NCBI GenBank assembly: GCA_031280115.1
Contig: JAITHF010000039.1
Coordinates: 1-13,194, forward strand
DNA: 13,194 nt
Source: Spirochaetaceae bacterium
GTDB lineage: Bacteria; Spirochaetota; Spirochaetia; Treponematales; Breznakiellaceae
Reading direction: 5' to 3'
The notes under the pieces were generated by a model. That model was not told the origin of the DNA and searched no databases. It saw nothing but the letters and a program-made list of their open reading frames with translations. Of this stretch, positions 1 through 5,404 are shown in pieces; the first letter of the stretch is position 1, and each line of letters begins with the position of its first letter. The translations under genes and the position numbers were made by a program.

Positions 1-10
1 TGCACTATGA

Positions 11-280
11 TTCGCAAAACATGAAGCGCCGGCAGCCTAAGGCTGTTCCCTTACGGGAAGTTCGCAAAAGAATACGCGAAACATGAAGCGCCGGCAGCCT
101 AAGGCTGTTCCCTTACGGGAAGTTCGCAAAAGAATACGCGAAACATGAAGCGCCGGCAGCCGCAGGCTGTTCCCTTACGGGAAGTTCGCAAAAGAATACG
201 CGAACCATGAAGCGCCGGCAGCCGGAGGCTGTTTCAGCAGCCGCCGTTTGCGCTATGAGCCGCAAACCATGAAGCGCCGG
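11..280. repeat. 62-bp tandem repeat array made of small hairpins
   Basis: The landmark ATGAAGCGC recurs at 21, 83, 145, 207 and 269, an exact 62-bp spacing. The first copy lacks about 12 nt and the last two diverge. Each central unit contains three short inverted repeats: TTCGC-N10-GCGAA, CAGCC-N3-GGCTG and TTCCC-N4-GGGAA. The CAGCC/GGCTG stem is unchanged while its three-base loop varies (TAA, TAA, GCA, GGA). In the fourth unit the first hairpin is replaced by GTTTGCG-N8-CGCAAAC (246-267). There are no unique spacers, so it is not a CRISPR array. No gene is supported here. Confidence 0.9.
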
Positions 281-325
281 TAAAAAAAGCCCCCAACTTC
301 TTCCCAAAGAGGCGCGGAGCGCCGA
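213..325. repeat. Dispersed repeat module R, copy 1
   Basis: This stretch runs from GCAGCC-GGA-GGCTGTTTCAG through GTTTGCG-CTATGAGC-CGCAAAC and CATGAAGCGC, then an A-run followed by GCCCCC, to the hairpin GGCGC-GGA-GCGCC. The same order of elements recurs in direct orientation at 3151-3259. Here its left part is also the degenerate end of the 62-bp array, so R and the 62-bp unit share ancestry. Confidence 0.8.
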
Positions 326-359
326 TAATCCGTTATATACTAATAATTTATCTGGGGAC

Positions 360-851
360 ATGATAGTTTATTTTGTAGTCAAAATAAGTTTCTTTGTAGT
401 CAAAATAAGTTTCTTTGTAGTCAAAATAAGTTTCTTTGTAGTCAAAATAAGTTTCTTTGTAGTCAAAATAAGTTTCTTTGTAGTCAAAATAAAGTTGTTT
501 GTAGTCAAAATAAGTTTGTTTGTATACAAAATAAAGTTGTTTGTAGTCAAAATAAGTTTGTTTGGATCCAAAATAAGTTTTCTTGGATCCAAAATAAAGT
601 TGTTTGTAGTCAAAATAAGTTTCTTTGTAGTCAAGAAAGGTTTCTTTGTAGTCAAGAAAGGTTTCTTTGTAGTCAAAATAAGTTTCTTTGTATACAAAAT
701 AAAGTTGTTTGTAGTCAAAATAAGTTTCTTTGTAGTCAAAATAAGTTTTCTTGGATCCAAAATAAAGTTCGGTTGGCGCCGGCGGAAGGGCGCGGCGCAG
801 GAAGCCTTTATTAACCGGACGGCCCGTTTTACCCTAGGGCGCCTGCCTTAA
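360..851 (+). CDS. Doubtful repeat ORF of period seven residues
   Basis: An ATG at 360 opens a 163-codon frame whose first 135 or so residues are heptapeptide repeats of the type FVVKISF. It then runs into an unrelated basic tail. The unit is 21 bp, so any open frame stays open. Four of the six frames are stop-free within the canonical unit, so openness is not evidence of coding. The only Shine-Dalgarno-like sequence, GGGGA, lies one base before the ATG, which is too close. I see no signal peptide or known domain. If translated, it would be an extremely hydrophobic, strand-forming peptide. I list it because gene callers are likely to report it, but the DNA array itself is the better-supported feature. 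Confidence 0.15.
   Translation: MIVYFVVKISFFVVKISFFVVKISFFVVKISFFVVKISFFVVKIKLFVVKISLFVYKIKLFVVKISLFGSKISFLGSKIKLFVVKISFFVVKKGFFVVKKGFFVVKISFFVYKIKLFVVKISFFVVKISFLGSKIKFGWRRRKGAAQEAFINRTARFTLGRLP
366..770. repeat. Array of nineteen 21-bp repeats with a dyad core
   Basis: The core hexamer lies at 375, 396, 417 and so on to 753, giving nineteen units with no insertion or deletion. The core is GTAGTC in fourteen units, GTATAC in two (522, 690) and GGATCC in three (564, 585, 753). It is flanked by TTTG or TTG on the left and CAAA or CCAA on the right, so the GTATAC and GGATCC units are perfect palindromes. The rest of each unit is ATAAG or ATAAAG plus TTTC, TTG or similar; two units carry a GAAAGG variant. 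Twenty-one base pairs is close to two helical turns, so the A/T tracts are in helical phase. There are no spacers, so it is not a CRISPR. An iteron-like binding array, curved DNA or a minisatellite are the possible readings. Confidence 0.95.
775..809 (-). repeat. Dispersed repeat module S, copy 1
   Basis: Read on the minus strand, this begins AAAGGCTTCCTGCGC and continues with GCGCCC and TCCGCC. The same string with two isolated mismatches in about 29 positions occurs on the plus strand at 3405-3433. It directly abuts the end of the 21-bp array. Between 810 and 869 I see no gene and no convincing terminator for the minus-strand operon. Confidence 0.7.
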
Positions 852-869
852 AGGGGCGTCTGTGAAGGT

Positions 870-1817
870 TTAGGGCTTATGGAAAAAAGCCTTGTAGAGG
901 CGGCGGCCTAGGCCGGCTATCTCGTCCCGTTTCAGGATGCCCTGAACCCACGCGCGCGGAATAGCCGGATACCCGTAGTATAAGCCTGCAAGCGCGCCGG
1001 CCACGCACCCTGCCGTGTCCGCGTCGCCCCCCAGATTGACCGCCTTCAGCACCGCGTCTTTGTAACCGGCGGTGGTCAGCACGCACCACAAAGCCGCCTC
1101 AAGGGTATGCACCGCATAGCCGCCGCTTTGTATCGCGGTTTCCGGCAGCGATGCTATGTCATCTTTCAAGAGGCGGTCGAAAGCCGCAAGCTCCGCAGGG
1201 TCAATGAGGGGGGTCAAGGCTAAGGGCAGGCTTGTTTTCAAATCAGCGTATATGTCTTTGAGGGCTTTCCCCTCAAAGGCGCGGGACATAAACTCAAGAT
1301 AATAAAAGCACGCGATAACCGAGCGTATATGCCGGTGGGTCAGGGACGAGACCTTGCGGGCCGCGTCAAACCGCTCCCGCGCAGGCTTATTGTAACTATA
1401 AAACACCAGCGGCGCGATACGCATAAGGGAGCCGTTGCCGTTATCATTTTCTCCGGCGCCGCCGGCCAGTTCCGGCTCAACCCCTTGGGCTATGGCGCGG
1501 ATGGCCCTTAGGGTGGCGCCGCCGATGTCGAACACGGTTCCCGCGGCGGCCCAGTACCCTTCGCCCATCCATTTGACAAAGTTTTTCCCCATAATCCCCG
1601 TGTCGAAACCCTGAATAAGGGCTTCTGCCAGACAAAAGAGGAGGGAGGCGTCGTCGGAAAACGTCCCCGGAGGCTGGTTATGGACGCCGCCGCCTGTAAA
1701 ATCCGTAACAGGGTTCTTTTTGAGCGCCTCCCGGGGCGCAAACTCCGCAGGCACCCCCAGGGCGTCCCCCACAGCGGCGCCGAAGAGCAGCCCCTGCACC
1801 GCGTCTAACCTATCCAT
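870..1817 (-). CDS. ADP-ribosylglycohydrolase family protein
   Basis: The 315-residue product has the full set of ADP-ribosylglycohydrolase (DraG/ARH-like) motifs. They are GDALG at 17-21, the metal-binding SDD at 54-56 (usually TDD), NGNGSLMRIAP at 127-136, THRH at 160-163, and GGDADT at 263-268 followed by AGCVAG. These acidic residues bind the two Mg ions in the family, which removes ADP-ribose from proteins, nucleic acids or small ADP-ribosyl compounds. It is a soluble cytoplasmic protein of normal family length. The start lies 3 bp after the stop of the upstream URO-D-like gene, so the two are almost certainly co-transcribed and probably translationally coupled. No strong Shine-Dalgarno sequence is visible before this ATG. 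No ADP-ribosyltransferase is encoded in the window, so the substrate is unknown. Confidence 0.9.
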   Translation of the reverse strand: MDRLDAVQGLLFGAAVGDALGVPAEFAPREALKKNPVTDFTGGGVHNQPPGTFSDDASLLFCLAEALIQGFDTGIMGKNFVKWMGEGYWAAAGTVFDIGGATLRAIRAIAQGVEPELAGGAGENDNGNGSLMRIAPLVFYSYNKPARERFDAARKVSSLTHRHIRSVIACFYYLEFMSRAFEGKALKDIYADLKTSLPLALTPLIDPAELAAFDRLLKDDIASLPETAIQSGGYAVHTLEAALWCVLTTAGYKDAVLKAVNLGGDADTAGCVAGALAGLYYGYPAIPRAWVQGILKRDEIAGLGRRLYKAFFHKP

Positions 1818-1820
1818 CTT

Positions 1821-2903
1821 TCAGCGGGAAAGGAGGCGGCGGAGCGCGTTTCCCAGGGCCTCGGCTTCTTCGGCGGCGGGGGTTGAGGTGTGGATAAAGA
1901 GCCCTTTGGGGCCGAAAAAGTCAACCAGCTGTTTTGAATACGCCGCAAGGTCGACCTTTGCGCCGTGCCCGTGGTCCCAGTAACAATGGCGCAGGCAGAG
2001 GGCGGTTTTCCCTGCCGCCGCGTCCCGCACCGCGTCCCACCTTGAAACCTGGGGGATGGTGAAGTCAAGCCCCCGGAGGCCGGGAATTTCCATCATTACC
2101 GGCGCCACGTGGCTCACGTCCCCGCAGGAGTGTACCACCACGCCGCCTACGGCTTCAGCGATCATGGCGTTATACTTCACGCCGAACTCCCGGTACAGCG
2201 CCGGGGACAGGAGCGCCGCAGTGTCGTCGCTTATCCGCACCCCTGCGTCCCGGGGGATATACCAGAGTTCATGCCCCATAGTGTAGCGGTTGGTTATCCG
2301 TTTAAGCTGTTCTTTAATATACCCGATAGTAGCGCAGGTTACTTTTTCCATGAGCGCGTGGACTTCTTCAGGATACATCACCGTCGCTTCGATGAACGAG
2401 GTATACTCCCAAATGAGCGACGCGCTTACCAGCGGGGACGGCACGTTGACCAATCGAAGGGGCATGGCGGAGCGGTTTTGGAGGAACTCGACCCGCTCCC
2501 ATGCTGCGGCGAACACCGGGTTATCCGCCGGGTCCGGTATTTCAAGTTTGTACACGTCCTGTATGTTTTCTTCGCGGATGAGGGGCGTTACCCAGGGGTC
2601 CGCCTGGTTATTTACCGTGCAGGGGCAGCCGAATGCGGCGGCCACGATGTTAATGCCCTTATTGGGCTTGCTGTTCGGGAAGGCGTAATCATAGACCCTT
2701 TCCCGTTTACGGTGAAAATCCTCGTTCCATGCGAGTTCCGCTTGATGGTCGGCAAAGAAATCCGCGGTTGCCACATGGAGGGGCCCCACTTCGATAATAA
2801 ACGGCACTTCATCAAGGGGTTCGAGGCGCCAGTTTGCTTCGATGCGTTGTTTTTTGGTTTCGACTGAATGGTGTTCAGCAGGTTTTTCTGTCATATTTAT
2901 CAT
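1821..2903 (-). CDS. URO-D superfamily protein, methyltransferase-like
   Basis: The 360-residue protein has the fold signatures of the uroporphyrinogen decarboxylase/MtaA superfamily. They include ISDDTAALLSPALYREF (225-241), VVVHSCGDV (255-263) and a later GLDF segment (278-281). It lacks the N-terminal arginine motif of true HemE, so haem synthesis is unlikely. H258 and C260 form the His-x-Cys that binds zinc in corrinoid-dependent methyltransferases of the family. C307 could be the third ligand, but it is closer than in MtbA-type enzymes, so this is uncertain. No corrinoid protein is encoded nearby. The frame starts at 2903; Met4 at 2894 has a GGGG ten bases upstream and may be the real start. 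An outward promoter in the left inverted-repeat arm (2967-2996) probably drives it together with the ADP-ribosylglycohydrolase gene. Confidence 0.85.
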   Translation of the reverse strand: MINMTEKPAEHHSVETKKQRIEANWRLEPLDEVPFIIEVGPLHVATADFFADHQAELAWNEDFHRKRERVYDYAFPNSKPNKGINIVAAAFGCPCTVNNQADPWVTPLIREENIQDVYKLEIPDPADNPVFAAAWERVEFLQNRSAMPLRLVNVPSPLVSASLIWEYTSFIEATVMYPEEVHALMEKVTCATIGYIKEQLKRITNRYTMGHELWYIPRDAGVRISDDTAALLSPALYREFGVKYNAMIAEAVGGVVVHSCGDVSHVAPVMMEIPGLRGLDFTIPQVSRWDAVRDAAAGKTALCLRHCYWDHGHGAKVDLAAYSKQLVDFFGPKGLFIHTSTPAAEEAEALGNALRRLLSR

Positions 2904-2966
2904 ACCCCGCAGGGTTAGGGCCCTGGGTTCCTCTCAAGGGGATACGCCGCTGCCGGCGCTTTTACA

Positions 2967-2996
2967 AGCATACCCTTCTCCCCGCCCCCCCGTCAA
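2967..2996 (-). promoter_or_regulatory. Putative sigma70 promoter for the URO-D operon
   Basis: On the minus strand TTGACG (2991-2996) is followed after 18 nt by TATGCT (2967-2972), which places transcription start near 2960, about 57 nt before the gene at 2903. It lies inside the left inverted-repeat arm, and its -35 TT belongs to the CAGCC-GGA-GGCTG hairpin flank. The -10 matches consensus in only four of six positions. Confidence 0.45.
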
Positions 2997-3012
2997 CAGC
3001 CGGAGGCTGTTT
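2968..3012. repeat. Left arm of long terminal inverted repeat
   Basis: The arm begins GCATACCCTT, continues through a C-rich run, CGTCAACAGCC, GGA and GGCTGTTT. Its reverse complement, with a gap of about six bases in the C-rich part, is found at 3494-3532, so the two arms enclose a 565-bp segment. Confidence 0.85.
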
Positions 3013-3137
3013 CACACCCTGCGGGTGATTCACGTGCTTCTCGCGGCGATAGGGTTCGCAAATTTAGTCACAACCCTGAAGGATGGGCCTCAGCGGAATT
3101 CGCAGGCGTTAGTGACTCAAAGCACGAAGCCGTTGGT

Positions 3138-3151
3138 TGGGGGTTTGGGGG
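3138..3151. repeat. Middle inverted repeat, left arm
   Basis: The string TGGGGGTTTGGGGG is perfectly complementary to 3388-3401. The two lie in the same nested order as the outer and inner pairs. The low complexity of the sequence weakens the case on its own. Confidence 0.6.
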
Positions 3152-3259
3152 CAGCCTCCGGCTGTTTCAGCAGCCGTAGTTTGCGCTATGAGCCGTAAGA
3201 CCATGAAGCGCTGATAAAAAAGCCCCCCAAATTCTCTTAAAAAGGCGCGGAAGCGCCGT
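3151..3259. repeat. Dispersed repeat module R, copy 2
   Basis: The order of elements matches 213-325: GCAGCC-TCC-GGCTGTTTCAG, then GTTTGCGCTATGAGC, CCATGAAGCGC, an A-run with GCCCCCC, and the hairpin GGCGC-GGAA-GCGCC. The CAGCC/GGCTG stem is intact while its loop is TCC instead of GGA. The 246-267 hairpin of copy 1 has lost its right-hand pairing here. Confidence 0.8.
3224..3243. repeat. Inner inverted repeat, left arm
   Basis: These 20 bases (CCCCC, AAATTCTCTT, AAAAA) are perfectly complementary to 3360-3379. The loop between them is 116 bp and contains the 21-bp tandem duplication. Confidence 0.85.
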
Positions 3260-3271
3260 AAAAAACCATGC

Positions 3272-3313
3272 CGCGGGAATATGCCCCTGCGGCGCGGGAA
3301 TATGCCCCTGCGG
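3272..3313. repeat. 21-bp direct duplication
   Basis: Two identical adjacent 21-bp units (3272-3292 and 3293-3313) begin CGCGGGAATATG and end CCCCTGCGG. They lie at the centre of the inner inverted repeat. The unit length equals that of the large array at 366-770, although the sequence is unrelated. Confidence 0.85.
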
Positions 3314-3359
3314 CAGGGCTTTGTGTTTTTTGATTATGAGCGCTGCGCTGCGCTTGCGC

Positions 3360-3379
3360 TTTTTAAGAGAATTTGGGGG
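3360..3379. repeat. Inner inverted repeat, right arm
   Basis: Perfect 20-bp partner of 3224-3243. Confidence 0.85.
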
Positions 3380-3387
3380 AACCAGTT

Positions 3388-3401
3388 CCCCCAAACCCCC
3401 A
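3388..3401. repeat. Middle inverted repeat, right arm
   Basis: Perfect 14-bp partner of 3138-3151, lying 8 bp outside the inner right arm. Confidence 0.6.
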
Positions 3402-3404
3402 GCC

Positions 3405-3433
3405 AAAGGCTTCCTGCGCGGCGCCCGTCCGCC
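3405..3433 (+). repeat. Dispersed repeat module S, copy 2
   Basis: It begins AAAGGCTTCCTGCGC on the plus strand and matches the reverse complement of 781-809 with two isolated mismatches. It therefore links this intergenic region with the 21-bp array locus. Confidence 0.7.
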
Positions 3434-3493
3434 TGCGGCGTCCGCTTTGGCGCCGCGCCATGCGGGCCCTGCGCCTCACGCCTGACCTGCCGT

Positions 3494-3532
3494 AAACAGC
3501 CTTCGGCTGTTGACGGGGGGGAAAGGGTATGC
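3494..3532. repeat. Right arm of long terminal inverted repeat
   Basis: This is the partner of 2968-3012. It holds AAACAGCC-TTC-GGCTGTT, then GACG, a G-run and AAGGGTATGC. The hairpin stem is conserved between the arms while the loop differs (TTC here, GGA on the left). Confidence 0.85.
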
Positions 3533-3538
3533 TATAGT
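3510..3538 (+). promoter_or_regulatory. Putative sigma70 promoter for the tatD-dus-gnd operon
   Basis: TTGACG (3510-3515) and TATAGT (3533-3538) are separated by 17 nt, and each matches consensus in five of six positions. Transcription would start near 3545, about 43 nt before the TatD start. The -35 sits in the right inverted-repeat arm and its first two bases are in the hairpin stem. Confidence 0.7.
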
Positions 3539-3587
3539 TCTAAATACTAGTTTAGAAAAACTATCATCTTTCCTTCTGGATAAAGCC

Positions 3588-4364
3588 ATGCGATATTTTG
3601 ATACTCATGCCCATATAGGGCTCATATTCGATGACCCTATTGAACAACTTATTGTTGTGCAGGAAGCCCGCCAGGCTTCGGTGTCGCGGCTTGTTTCAAT
3701 CTGCAACAGCCTGCGCGATTTTGTGAAAGTCTATGAAAACCTTAAATCCGATTCTCATGTGTATCACGCGGTGGGGATTTCCCCTTCGGAAGTACAGAAC
3801 CCGGGTAAAAATTGGATCCAAACCATAGAACAAAGCGCGCAGCTTCCCAGAGTGGTGGCTGTGGGGGAAATCGGTCTGGACTATTACCGCAAATTCGGGG
3901 ACAAAAAATCCCAAATCGAGCTTTTTATCACCCAGCTCGATCTGGCGGCCAAACTCAATATGCCCGTAATTATTCATAACCGCGATGCCGGGCATGATAT
4001 ATTGGATATACTGAAAGACAAACTGCCCCCCAAAGGCGGAATCCTCCACTGCTACTCTGAAGACGCGGATTACGCAAAGCGGGCGCTCAAACTGAACCTC
4101 TATTTCTCCTTTGCCGGAAACCTCACCTACCGGAACGCCCGGAACCTCCACGAAACAATCGGCGCCGTCCCCCTTGACCGGATACTCATCGAGTCCGAAA
4201 GCCCCTTCATGGTTCCCGCCGAATACCGGGGCAAGCGGAATATGCCCAAATACCTGCCGGTTACGGCCCGCTGTATGGGCGCCATGCTGGGTATGGAGGA
4301 CGGGGAGCTTGCGGAGGCGCTCTGGCAGAACGCCAACCGCTTCTTCGGCCTTCCCGGCCAGTGA
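3588..4364 (+). CDS. TatD-family metal-dependent hydrolase
   Basis: From the ATG at 3588 the protein has 258 residues, the usual TatD length. It begins MRYFDTHAH with the metal-binding HxH at 7 and 9. Other family motifs follow: GEIGLDYY (93-100, metal ligand E94), IIHNRDAG (128-135, H130), LHCYSED (153-159, H154) and RGKRNMPKYL near 214-223. TatD proteins are Mg-dependent DNases with 3'-exonuclease or repair activity. Two sites deviate: the usual ET-D-xP is ES-E-SP, so the catalytic Asp is Glu204, and the usual GxHP is GISP (63-66). The frame extends upstream to a TTG at 3510, but that lies inside the promoter and inverted repeat. The Shine-Dalgarno sequence is weak. Its stop overlaps the start of the dihydrouridine synthase gene, so they form one operon. 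Confidence 0.9.
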   Translation: MRYFDTHAHIGLIFDDPIEQLIVVQEARQASVSRLVSICNSLRDFVKVYENLKSDSHVYHAVGISPSEVQNPGKNWIQTIEQSAQLPRVVAVGEIGLDYYRKFGDKKSQIELFITQLDLAAKLNMPVIIHNRDAGHDILDILKDKLPPKGGILHCYSEDADYAKRALKLNLYFSFAGNLTYRNARNLHETIGAVPLDRILIESESPFMVPAEYRGKRNMPKYLPVTARCMGAMLGMEDGELAEALWQNANRFFGLPGQ

Positions 4365-5359
4365 GCGCGCTCCCGCCCCTCGCCATAGGGCCCCTCACGG
4401 TTCCGGGGGGCCTGTTTCTCGCGCCTATGGCGGGCTATACGGACAGGGCGTTCCGCTCCCTCTGCGTTGAACAGGGGGCGGACCTTACCTATACGGAGCT
4501 GGTGTCCGCTTTGGCGCTGGTTCGCGGCGGGGCCCGGGACGGGCTGCTGCGCCCTGCGGATAACGAGGAGCGCTACGGCATCCAGCTCTTCGGCGCTGAC
4601 CCGCCGGCGCTCTCTCAGGCTGTCGCGCTGGCTGGCGCCTACAAGCCCGGCGTGATTGACCTTAACGCGGGCTGCCCGGTTCCCAAAGTGGTAAAAAGCG
4701 GCGCCGGCGCGGCGCTTATGAAAAACCCCGGGCTTCTGGGGCGGGCGGTGGAAGCTATGGTCAAAGCTTCCCAAGAGCGCGCCGGGGGCGCGCCGGTAAC
4801 GGTTAAAATGCGTTCCGGCTGGGACGGGGAATCAGTGAATTACCGGGAATGCGCCGGCGCTGCGCAGGAAGCAGGGGCCGCGCTGGTGTGCCTTCACCCC
4901 CGAAGCCGGGCCCAGGGCTACGGCGGGAAGAGCGCCTGGCCCCACATTCAGGATTTGGCCTCCCGCCTTCGTATTCCGGTTGCCGGTTCCGGCGACGTGT
5001 TTACGCCGGAAGACGCCTTGCGGATGGTACAGGAGACGGGCTGCGCGGCGGTGATGTTTGCCCGGGGCGCCCTGGGCAACCCGTTTATTTTCTCCCAGGC
5101 CCGCTCGCTTTTTCTAACCGGCAGGTATACCGCGCCGCCGATCGAGGCGCGCCTTGGGGCGGGGCTGCGGCACCTCCGCCTGCTGGCCGCTGATATTGGG
5201 GAAAAGCATGCGTGCCTTGAGATGCGTAAGCACTTCTGCGCGTATACCCGTGGCATTGCAGGGGGCGCGGCGCTCCGCAGCAAACTGGTACGCGCCGAGA
5301 CCATCGAGGCATACGAAGCCCTGCTCACCCTGCCTCCCTGCGGGGGCGCAGAGGGTTGA
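4361..5359 (+). CDS. dus: tRNA-dihydrouridine synthase (DusB-like)
   Basis: This 332-residue flavoenzyme reduces uridine to dihydrouridine in tRNA using FMN and NAD(P)H. Motifs occur in family order: LAPMAGYTDRAFRSL (20-34, FMN pocket), LTYTELVSA (42-50), DLNAGCP (100-106) with C105 as the catalytic acid, VKSGAGAALM (111-120), VTVKMRSGWD (146-155), LHPRSRAQGY (178-187), VAGSGDV (207-213) and FARGALGNPFIF (233-244). The C-terminal EMRKHFCAYTRG is the tRNA-binding helical part. It starts with GTG at 4361, whose last two bases begin the TGA stop of the TatD gene. That GTGA overlap implies translational coupling. The order of motifs resembles the DusB subfamily, but the target position in tRNA cannot be read from sequence. 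Confidence 0.95.
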   Translation: MSALPPLAIGPLTVPGGLFLAPMAGYTDRAFRSLCVEQGADLTYTELVSALALVRGGARDGLLRPADNEERYGIQLFGADPPALSQAVALAGAYKPGVIDLNAGCPVPKVVKSGAGAALMKNPGLLGRAVEAMVKASQERAGGAPVTVKMRSGWDGESVNYRECAGAAQEAGAALVCLHPRSRAQGYGGKSAWPHIQDLASRLRIPVAGSGDVFTPEDALRMVQETGCAAVMFARGALGNPFIFSQARSLFLTGRYTAPPIEARLGAGLRHLRLLAADIGEKHACLEMRKHFCAYTRGIAGGAALRSKLVRAETIEAYEALLTLPPCGGAEG

Positions 5360-5404
5360 AACAGCCGCAGGGTGGTGGTATGCTGGAGTGGGAGCATAGT
5401 ACGC

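Larger units (their letters stand above)
2904..3587. other. Gene-free divergent region of nested inverted repeats
   Basis: No frame in these 684 bp resembles a protein. The region holds three nested inverted-repeat pairs: 2968-3012 with 3494-3532, 3138-3151 with 3388-3401, and 3224-3243 with 3360-3379. It also holds dispersed module R, a 21-bp tandem duplication (3272-3313), module S, and one outward promoter near each end. The arrangement suggests a non-coding, MITE-like or stepwise-built composite element between divergent operons. Confidence 0.75.

Noticed and set aside
368..760. Minus-strand 130-codon repeat frame over the 21-bp array
   Set aside because: It only mirrors the repeat (LILTTKK type), has no ribosome binding site, and is open because 21 is a multiple of three.
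366..770. CRISPR array
   Set aside because: The units are contiguous with no unique spacers, and there are no cas genes in the window.
2109..2867. 252-codon plus-strand frame
   Set aside because: Antisense to the URO-D-family gene, whose motifs are clear; no ribosome binding site or domain.
3510..3587. Upstream TTG start for the TatD gene
   Set aside because: It would translate the -35 box and inverted-repeat arm. The family N-terminus starts at 3588.
2904..3587. Insertion sequence with transposase
   Set aside because: The inverted repeats suggest mobility, but no frame in the 684 bp resembles a transposase or its remnant.
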